Positions 57,887 to 64,000 of a stretch of 64,000 bases of DNA are shown here, piece after piece; position 1 is the stretch's first letter, and each line of letters starts with the position of its first letter. The position numbers and the translations under genes are program-made. Under the pieces are notes generated by a model. That model was not told where the DNA came from and did no database searches. It worked only from the letters and a program-made list of their open reading frames with translations. The stretch is from NCBI GenBank assembly GCA_020633295.1, contig JACKDW010000029.1:1-64000 (forward strand). Direction: 5' to 3'. The stretch comes from Myxococcales bacterium (lineage in GTDB: Bacteria > Myxococcota_A > Polyangia > Nannocystales > Nannocystaceae).

Positions 57887-58126
57887 GTCACGGCGGCGAC
57901 GGGGGCGAGTCCCTTCGAAGGCTCCTCAGGACTGGGCCGCTCAACTCAAGCGGTACGTCGGGTAGTCGTGCTTATTCACTTCTCCGAAGTCGCACCGGAA
58001 AAGCACGACTACCCGATGGTACCGCACAGTAAAGAGCGGACCAGTGACGCGTGGCTGAGCTGTGTGCATGGACGGCGATCCGCCGCCCGGTTTGCAAGGC
58101 TGGTTCACCACCGCCGCTGCCGTGAC
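57887..58126 (-). ncRNA. Retron msr-msd RNA
   Basis: 240 nt between the SWIM gene and the RT gene. Outer pairing a1 (58113-58126) with a2 (57887-57900): 14 positions, one mismatch and one G-U pair. msr side: a 7-bp hairpin at 58071-58087 with a 3-base loop and one G-U pair. msd side: nested stems 57931-57942/58034-58045 (12 bp, one mismatch), 57950-57956/58019-58025 (7 bp), 57958-57973/58001-58016 (16 bp perfect), and an apical 5-bp hairpin ACTTC-GGA-GAAGT. The RT would give a single-stranded DNA of roughly 140-150 nt. The branching guanosine could not be assigned. Confidence 0.9.
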
Positions 58127-58186
58127 GAAAATTGTTGTGCTGCTTGCGCGTCCTCCCGGGGGTTGCGGCCCATCGCCTCGCGCTCG

Positions 58187-59830
58187 TCAGTTCTGAGCGC
58201 GCGCGTGCTGCATGCGTGTTGCGAGTATATGCTCGCAGGGACCTTTGTGCAGCTTGTTTTGTGTGTAGAAGTTGCAAGTGCAGACCGCCCGCACCATCCG
58301 CTCGTCGCCGTCGACGGTGAGCTCCGGGTGGTACTGCCGGTGGCGATCTTGCACGCGCGCGCGCAGGATCAGCGTGCCGTCTGAGCGGCGATCCGACTGG
58401 CCCATGTGGACCTTGTTCTGCTCGACGAAGCGCGTCGCCGCCTCCTCGCGCGGATTGGCGAAGCGCAGCTTGTCCATCGGCAGCGGCTCGCGGCTCAGCT
58501 CGCGCACGCGGAACACCTTGCGGTCGAGGTCGAACATCACGCGGCCCGCCTGCGTGTAGGCCGAGAGCGCGCCCAGGACCAGGCGCCGGTCGAGGTTGAG
58601 GCGGTTCGCCAGCCCGTCGGCGGTGTCGTACCAGCGCTCCTTGAGGCCCTGAAACACGCGCCGCTTGGTCAGGTCGTCGACCTGCGCGCGCGGGGCCATG
58701 AGGTCGAAGTTGCCCGCCGTGGACCAGTCGTTCGCGGTCCAGCCCGAGAGCCCGAGCGTGAAGTTCATGTCCCCGAGGTCAGCGACGTAGAACGACGGCA
58801 GCCCGCGCCCGAGCAGGTGCACGGTGAACTTGCGCGCCACCGGGATCAGGCGCTCGAGGATGTGGATGCGCCGGCGACCCCACACGCGGATCTCCTGCTC
58901 GGCGTCGCCCTGGTAGCGCGAGCGCGGGCACTCGACGACGTAGTTCCACGGCTCCATCACGATCTTCACGGGGTGATCGGGCTTGAGCTGGAACCGCATG
59001 CTCCGCGGGCCCTTGCGCTCCTTGTTGCGCCGGAGCACGAAGCACAGGTTGTGCACGTCCATCGGGTGCAGATCGAAGCTCGCGGCCGGCAGCGTCATCG
59101 CCGAGCTGACCTGCAAAAAGCCGCGCACCCACGTGTCCGGCAGGTCGATCTTGAGCTCGCGGTACGACTCCTCGCCCGTGGTCTTTACGTCGAAGCCGCC
59201 GGGGTCGACCGCGAACTTGGTCGCCTTGTAGCGGCGGATCTTCTGGAACTCGTCGTAGAGCGCCGCCGAGTAGTCGATGTTCGTGGTCCCGCAGGCGAAC
59301 TCGCCGATGTCCTTGAACACCTCGTAGTTGCAGCCCAGGCGCCCGTAGCTCGACTCGTCCTGGCTGAAGCACTCGAAGAACAGCTCGTCGGGGTGGACCG
59401 TGATCACCGGGTCGAGCACGAACCAGGCGTCGCGGTCCTTCTGGTACAGGTAGTCGAAGTAGCGCTGCCGCGCGCGGTAGAACGGCTGCATGCGCGTGCT
59501 CGAGCGGCGGGTGAGCTCGTTGAGCTCGTCCTGCGTCTGCGTGATCTCGGCGGTGTACTGCGAGCGCTGGGTCGCGACCGCCTGCCAGTCGATCTGCTCG
59601 CGCTGCTTGGCCCACTCGAGGTACGCGCTCTTGTCCCGCGGCTTGTAGCGCAGGTCCGAGATCACGACGTCGTGCAGCGCCGAGATCGCCTCGCGGAACT
59701 CCAGGTGCTTGCGCAGCTGGCCCGAGAAGTAGGTCGGCTCGCGCAGGGTGTCTGGCGCGAACGACATGTCCGTCGCGCCCGCGCCGGACTCGATCGCGGT
59801 GCTGCCCGCGTAGCGGTAGTTAAACTCCAC
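58187..59830 (-). CDS. SWIM-zinc-finger protein, retron partner
   Basis: 547 residues. The C-terminus carries a SWIM motif CxC-x12-CxH (C517, C519, C532, H534), known for DNA or protein binding. The rest is alpha/beta without a named family, rich in Tyr/Trp/Arg, with a charged coiled-coil-like stretch (QYTAEITQTQDELNELTRR). The start overlaps the end of the WGR gene by 11 bases, so the two are co-translated. It ends 61 bases before the a1 element of the retron RNA. No nuclease motif was found. Confidence 0.9.
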   Translation of the reverse strand: MEFNYRYAGSTAIESGAGATDMSFAPDTLREPTYFSGQLRKHLEFREAISALHDVVISDLRYKPRDKSAYLEWAKQREQIDWQAVATQRSQYTAEITQTQDELNELTRRSSTRMQPFYRARQRYFDYLYQKDRDAWFVLDPVITVHPDELFFECFSQDESSYGRLGCNYEVFKDIGEFACGTTNIDYSAALYDEFQKIRRYKATKFAVDPGGFDVKTTGEESYRELKIDLPDTWVRGFLQVSSAMTLPAASFDLHPMDVHNLCFVLRRNKERKGPRSMRFQLKPDHPVKIVMEPWNYVVECPRSRYQGDAEQEIRVWGRRRIHILERLIPVARKFTVHLLGRGLPSFYVADLGDMNFTLGLSGWTANDWSTAGNFDLMAPRAQVDDLTKRRVFQGLKERWYDTADGLANRLNLDRRLVLGALSAYTQAGRVMFDLDRKVFRVRELSREPLPMDKLRFANPREEAATRFVEQNKVHMGQSDRRSDGTLILRARVQDRHRQYHPELTVDGDERMVRAVCTCNFYTQNKLHKGPCEHILATRMQHARAQN

Positions 59831-62800
59831 TGGCCTGCGCTCCTCCCCGCGCCTCCGGCGTCTTGACCCGGATCGGCAGCGCGAGCTCGGGGAACTCGCC
59901 CCGGATGGTCAGCATGGCCTCGATGCACGAGGCCCGGTCGCCGAGCGCCATCGTCACCGACTGGCGCTCGAGGATCTTCGCCACCAAGACGGCGGACTCT
60001 CGGTTCTGCCTGGCCTCGTCGACGAGGAAGTCGAACACGCGCGCCTTGGCGACGCGCCCCCGGTTGACGCGCGAGAGCACCGAGAGGAAGAACGGCTGCA
60101 GCGCGGCGAGGCGCTCGCGGTTCCCGGCGGCGTACTCCTCGAGGTAGGCGCTGGCGAACAGCTGCAGCTCGGCCGAGGGGTGCTCGCTGAGCCGCAGCAG
60201 GTACTTCGGGCCGTCGTCGTCGTTGAAGAACTTGCCGACGAGCTCGCGGCCGAAGGCCTGCACGTCCTCGCGCACGTTGTCGCAGACGCTGACGATCACC
60301 TCCGGGGTGAAGTCGTCGACCGTGAACTGCGGGCCGCGGAAGTAGTCGAACGCGAACGCGCGCGAGTCGTCCCACTTGGCGCCGAGGATCCGCAGCGCCG
60401 CGTCCATGTCGGCCTTAATCCGCCGCGCGTTCTCGCGGTAGAACTTCCACGAGGCCTCGCGGACCGCGAGGATCTCGTGGCTGGCGAGGCGCGCGACCTC
60501 GACGATCTCGAGCTCTTCCCAGTCGACGTAGCGCCCGAGCAGCACGCCGCCGAGCTCCTGCGCCTGGGAGCTCGACGCGCCGAGCAGCCGCAGCACCACG
60601 CGCTTGGAGACGCTGCGCAGCGCCGGCAGCAGCTCGCTCTTGAGCATGCGCAGCAGGTAGCTGTGCAGGCCCTCGAAGCGCTCGCGCCCGACCAGCACGG
60701 TCAGCAGCAGGCGCGCGAGCTCCTGGGCGAACTCCGGGTAGGTCGCGGTCAGCCGCTGGATCACCGGGCGGATCGCCTCGCGCACGTCGGCGAGCTCCGA
60801 GGTCGCGAGCGCGACGATCAGCGCCTTGCGCTCGAGCAATGTCCGATCGGGCAGCTCGCCGAAGAGCCGGATGCCGACCGAGCGCGCGGCCTCGAACTTC
60901 GAGTTCATGACGGCGGCGAGCAGGTCCTCGGGGAGCTCGCGCGGGCGCACGTCGTGGCCGAGCAGCACCTCGGCGGCGAACACCTGCACCGCCGCGAGCT
61001 TGTGCCCGAGCAGGTCAGCGATGACGTCGAGCCCGAGCGAGCGCAGCTGGCGGGCGAAGGCCGCCTGCAGCGTCTGGCAGGCGTCGCGCGCGGCCGCGTC
61101 GCCCGACGCGACCTTGATGTCGTAGGCCTGCAGCGCGGCGAGCACCCGCGCGATCACGACCTCGGCCTCGTGGACGCCGAGGCTGCTGCTCGTCAGCAGG
61201 CGGCGCGCGAACTCGCGGGTGTCCTGGTGCGGGCTGATCGTCAGCCCGGCGATCAGGCCGGGCTGCGCCATGAACTTGTGCCGCTCCTCCTCGATCCAGC
61301 GGTGCGCCTGCTGGCGCGCCTCGTCGACCGGGCAGTGCACCATCGCCGCGACCAGCTGGAAGTCGGGGTTCATCGGGTCGTAGCGCTTGAGCGCGAGCTC
61401 GTAGGCGAGGCGCGCCGTGATCGCGTAGCGGCGCCCGAGCAGCATGGTCAGGACCTCGACGTCGAGCGCGTCGCAGAACGCCGCGTTGGCCCGCAGCGCC
61501 CGCGCGGCGAAGTGGTGCACGCGCTCGCACTCGCTCTCGGCGAGCAGGTGCAGGAGCCCGACCGGCATCTTGTCCCACAGCTCGGGGAACAGCTCCTCGC
61601 GCCCGCCAGGGTGCTTGCCGCCCGGCGTGTAGCCGCCCTCGCAGCGCCAGGTGCCCGTCTTCGCCAGGTACGAGTAGCGGTGGCTGTTGCCGTAGAGGAT
61701 GTGGTTGAAGGCGCGCCAGCTGGAGAACTCGTCCCAGTGGGTCGTGACCGTGCTGCGCGAGCGGTAGTCGTAGCGCCGCGTGTTGCGAGGACGACCGCCG
61801 TCGCCGTCCTTGACGGGCAGCAGCACGCCGACGGCGAGGCGCACGTAGGTCTCGGCGTCGCCGAGCTCACCTGCCCGACCGAGCAGCCGCCACACGTGGC
61901 GGAGCATGTACTCGCGCGTCGCCGACGAGTAGGCGACCGTCGCGTTGGGCTTGGCCAGCTCCTGGCGCGCCGACGTCCAGCGCCCGCCGGCGTAGACGTA
62001 GCGGCGGTTGGCGAACATCGCCTGGCCCTTCTCGAACCGGTAGGCGAGCAGGCCGAAGACCTCGCCGTCGCGGCGCAGCTCGGCGCGCTTGAGGATGTGC
62101 CGCAGCGGCTTGAAGGTGTTGGGCTTCATCGGCGCGCGGCGCAGCGCGGCGATCAAGCCCGGCCGGGTGCGCTCGCTGTCGAGCTCGTAGGCCCACTCGA
62201 GCGCCTCGCACTCGCGCGCGCCGCCGCCGTCGACGACGCTCCACAGCGCGCGCTCGAAGTCCGCCGCCCCGGCCTGCTCCGCGCTCCGCAGCGCGTCGGG
62301 CAGCCGCGCGAGCGCGTCCCGGCGCACGCTCTCCCGCGCCGCGCCGCCCCACACGCGCAGCATCTCGCGAGCCATGCGCTCGACCTTGGCGTCCTGCTTG
62401 GCCGAGGGGAACAGGCGCGTGATGTTCGTGACCACCACGTCCGCGGCGCTCTGGTGCTGCGGCAGGCTGGCGTGGCACGAGCCGCAGCGCGCCTGACCGT
62501 CGTTGCTCAGCGGGAAGCGCCGCGTCGGGATCTTGTTCTTCTGCCGGCACGAGGTGCACTCGACGACGACCGACGGATCGCCGCCCTGGCGCGCGAGGAT
62601 CAGCTCGAGCGTCGACTCGTCCCCGAGCCGCCCGAGCGCCCAGGCGATCGCGTAGTCGCGCATGGCGTCGCCGGTGCCGATCAACGCGACGAGGTGCGGC
62701 ACGGCCTGCGTGAGGCCGAGCTCGCCGGCGCGCCAGGCCGCACGCGACAGCCGCCAACCGCTGTTGTTCTTGGTGCGCAGCCGCTCGATGACCGCGGCCG

Positions 62801-63140
62801 CGCGCGCGTCCTTGTCGACCGCCCCGCCCCGCGAGCCAGCGCCGCCGTGCCCGGAGCTCGAGCGCGCGCGCCCCCCCGCGTTGGCGGCCGGCTGCCCGCC
62901 GCCGACCTCGGCGTAGCCCTTGCGCTTCTTGTCGTCGAGGAGCCTGGCGAAGATCGAGCGCGCCTTGGCCTCCGGGACCGCGCGCTTGGTCTTCGTGCCC
63001 TCCTTGAGCGGCGAGCCCTGCTTCCCGTAGCGAAAGTTAACGGCGAAGTTTCCCGACCCGGTGCGACAGAGATCGATCTCGAAGATCCTCTCGACGCTCC
63101 CGTCCTGGAAGGTCAGCTTGACGCGACGGATCAGCTTCAC
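59820..63140 (-). CDS. WGR-domain protein with zinc ribbon and HEAT-like repeats, retron partner
   Basis: 1106 residues from GTG 63140. Residues ~1-80 are a WGR domain (NFRYGKQGSPLKEGTKTK), a module that in PARP family proteins and bacterial MolR-like proteins contacts nucleic acid. A CxxC...CxxC zinc ribbon lies at 195-222. Long helical HEAT/ARM-like repeats then run to near the end. No ATPase, protease or nuclease motif was found; an effector scaffold or sensor is likely. First gene of the operon, from the promoter at 63150-63178. Confidence 0.92.
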   Translation of the reverse strand: MKLIRRVKLTFQDGSVERIFEIDLCRTGSGNFAVNFRYGKQGSPLKEGTKTKRAVPEAKARSIFARLLDDKKRKGYAEVGGGQPAANAGGRARSSSGHGGAGSRGGAVDKDARAAAVIERLRTKNNSGWRLSRAAWRAGELGLTQAVPHLVALIGTGDAMRDYAIAWALGRLGDESTLELILARQGGDPSVVVECTSCRQKNKIPTRRFPLSNDGQARCGSCHASLPQHQSAADVVVTNITRLFPSAKQDAKVERMAREMLRVWGGAARESVRRDALARLPDALRSAEQAGAADFERALWSVVDGGGARECEALEWAYELDSERTRPGLIAALRRAPMKPNTFKPLRHILKRAELRRDGEVFGLLAYRFEKGQAMFANRRYVYAGGRWTSARQELAKPNATVAYSSATREYMLRHVWRLLGRAGELGDAETYVRLAVGVLLPVKDGDGGRPRNTRRYDYRSRSTVTTHWDEFSSWRAFNHILYGNSHRYSYLAKTGTWRCEGGYTPGGKHPGGREELFPELWDKMPVGLLHLLAESECERVHHFAARALRANAAFCDALDVEVLTMLLGRRYAITARLAYELALKRYDPMNPDFQLVAAMVHCPVDEARQQAHRWIEEERHKFMAQPGLIAGLTISPHQDTREFARRLLTSSSLGVHEAEVVIARVLAALQAYDIKVASGDAAARDACQTLQAAFARQLRSLGLDVIADLLGHKLAAVQVFAAEVLLGHDVRPRELPEDLLAAVMNSKFEAARSVGIRLFGELPDRTLLERKALIVALATSELADVREAIRPVIQRLTATYPEFAQELARLLLTVLVGRERFEGLHSYLLRMLKSELLPALRSVSKRVVLRLLGASSSQAQELGGVLLGRYVDWEELEIVEVARLASHEILAVREASWKFYRENARRIKADMDAALRILGAKWDDSRAFAFDYFRGPQFTVDDFTPEVIVSVCDNVREDVQAFGRELVGKFFNDDDGPKYLLRLSEHPSAELQLFASAYLEEYAAGNRERLAALQPFFLSVLSRVNRGRVAKARVFDFLVDEARQNRESAVLVAKILERQSVTMALGDRASCIEAMLTIRGEFPELALPIRVKTPEARGGAQASGV

Positions 63141-63454
63141 GGGTCAATATTTGTACGCAAGCCGCCCTGGGCTGGCAAGCGTGAGATCTGCGGAGCGCGT
63201 GCGGAGGTCCGCGAGCGCGCCGGGGCGCGATCGCGTCACAGATCCTCGTCACAGGTCCTCAGCGGCGGCGCGACGATCGTTCCGCACGCGCCGCACGAAC
63301 ACGCGCGACGGCGCGTCCGCGCTCTCGAAGCTGGCTCTTCGACCACCTGCGAACTGGGGCGACGAGCGACGCCTCGCCGCGCGCGAACGACGAATGAAGA
63401 CCGCCGCCCCGTCTCCGGAGCGGCGGACTGGTGGTCGTCGCGTTGGGGCGACGG
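63141..63454. other. Gap before the retron operon, with promoter and short repeat
   Basis: 314 bases between the TonB receptor end and the retron operon. Holds the operon promoter at its left edge and a 13-bp tandem duplication (gtcacagatcctc then gtcacaggtcctc, 63235-63260). No gene; no obvious attachment site. Confidence 0.5.
63150..63178 (-). promoter_or_regulatory. Promoter of the retron operon
   Basis: On the minus strand TTGCCA (63178-63173), 17-base spacer, TACAAA (63155-63150). The -10 ends 9 bases before GTG 63140, so the leader would be only 2-3 nt. Confidence 0.55.
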
Positions 63455-64000
63455 CTAGAACCGGAGGCGCAGCTCGAAGCGAGCGGCGAGCGGGTTCTGG
63501 AACAGGATCTCGGTGCCGAAGTTGCCCTGCGGCGCGAGGATGGTGCGCTGGTAGAAGGTCGTCGGCGCGCCCGGGCTCTGGATCTTGGTGTGCTTGAGGT
63601 CGTCGAGGTCACCGCCGGCGACGGGGCGCGCGGACTGGTACGAGTAGATCTCGTCGACGCGGAACGGCGCGCGGGAGTTGGTGACGTTCTCGAGGCGGGC
63701 GTTGAACTCCAGCTCGAGCTCACCCGGCAGCGGGTAGGCGTAGCCGGCCGAGAGGTTCCACTGCAGCTGCCCGGGCATCGTGCCGCCGGCGCCGCGCGGG
63801 AGCACCCAGATCAGGAACAGGCCCGAGTAGCGGTTGTTGTCCGCGCGGAGGCTGACCGGCGTACCCGAGATGTAGCGCAGCGAGGTGCCGAGGGTGAGGC
63901 GCCCGGCCTCCTTGAGGTCGAACTGGTAGAAGCCGTCGAGCTTGACCGCGTGCGGGCGGTTGTCGAACAGCGGACCGTAGGAGTTACGGACCAGCTCGGG
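63455..64000 (-). CDS. TonB-dependent receptor-like protein, C-terminal part
   Basis: Runs off the right edge; the last 181 residues are present. Alternating beta strands typical of an outer-membrane barrel (NRPHAVKLDGFYQFDL, RLTLGTSLRYISGTPVSL, QLQWNLSAGYAYPLPG, LELEFNARLENVTN) and the terminal ...RFELRLRF with aromatic last residue needed for barrel insertion. The fragment resembles the C-terminal barrel of carboxypeptidase-regulatory-type TonB receptors. Ligand unknown. Confidence 0.85.
   Translation of the reverse strand, partial: PELVRNSYGPLFDNRPHAVKLDGFYQFDLKEAGRLTLGTSLRYISGTPVSLRADNNRYSGLFLIWVLPRGAGGTMPGQLQWNLSAGYAYPLPGELELEFNARLENVTNSRAPFRVDEIYSYQSARPVAGGDLDDLKHTKIQSPGAPTTFYQRTILAPQGNFGTEILFQNPLAARFELRLRF

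Noticed and set aside
57805..57891. Upstream extension of the RT frame to 57891
   Set aside because: It would run through the hairpin and begin inside a2 of the retron RNA; the product is Arg/Pro-rich and unlike the RT start.
60180..63458. 1092-codon plus-strand frame opposite the WGR gene
   Set aside because: Arg/Leu/Val-rich with no domain; the minus-strand frame has a recognisable WGR, zinc ribbon and repeats.

Overview
The window is a very GC-rich chromosomal stretch (third codon positions almost all G or C). Its content fits a Nannocystis/Plesiocystis-like myxobacterium: many lipoproteins with Ser/Thr/Asp/Gly-rich linkers after the lipobox, a DUF1592-DUF1552 pair, a Ser/Thr kinase fused to TPR repeats, a myxobacterial-type retron and many stand-alone propeller proteins. 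This assignment is an inference from gene content. I saw no rRNA, tRNA, CRISPR array or insertion sequence.

Layout. 0-10 kb: exported and lipoproteins, a class V aminotransferase-like enzyme, a TPR protein and a V4R-STAS regulator. 10-16.5 kb: two radical SAM enzymes, one divergent from a small protein ending in 18 perfect Gly-Ser-His repeats, plus an ornithine aminotransferase. 15.9-21.1 kb: four paralogous zinc-ribbon/lipobox proteins, interspersed with an amine oxidase and a Ca/Na antiporter. 21.2-28.2 kb: a complete form II CO-dehydrogenase-like cluster, coxS-L-M-D-E on the minus strand with coxG divergent. 28.4-39.5 kb: a kinase, the cytochrome-type DUF1592/DUF1552 pair, an arylsulfotransferase-like lipoprotein, and a membrane protein with an alkaline-phosphatase-family lipoprotein. 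39.9-56 kb: ordinary accessory genes (quinone oxidoreductase, MFS carrier, nuclease, K+ channel, SGNH hydrolase, SDR, acyl-CoA ligase, FAD monooxygenase) and a decayed alpha/beta hydrolase. 56.2-63.2 kb: the retron operon. 63.5-64 kb: the end of a TonB-dependent receptor.

The most striking system is the retron operon at 56233-63178 on the minus strand. A near-consensus promoter is followed by a 1106-residue WGR/zinc-ribbon/HEAT-like protein, an overlapping SWIM-zinc-finger protein, a structured 240-nt msr-msd RNA with a 14-nt a1/a2 pairing and a multi-part msd stem, and a retron-type reverse transcriptase with YADD, VTG and NAxxH motifs. This gene order makes the WGR and SWIM proteins the likely effector or partner proteins of an anti-phage retron.

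Two window-wide regulatory patterns stand out. First, a TANNNT-like -10 hexamer lies 5-8 (mostly exactly 6) bases before the start codon of more than a dozen genes, so leaderless mRNAs look common. Second, a palindrome TGTCY-N4-RGACA occurs five times exactly, mostly at gene borders, including one copy over a start codon and one between the retron RNA and the RT gene.
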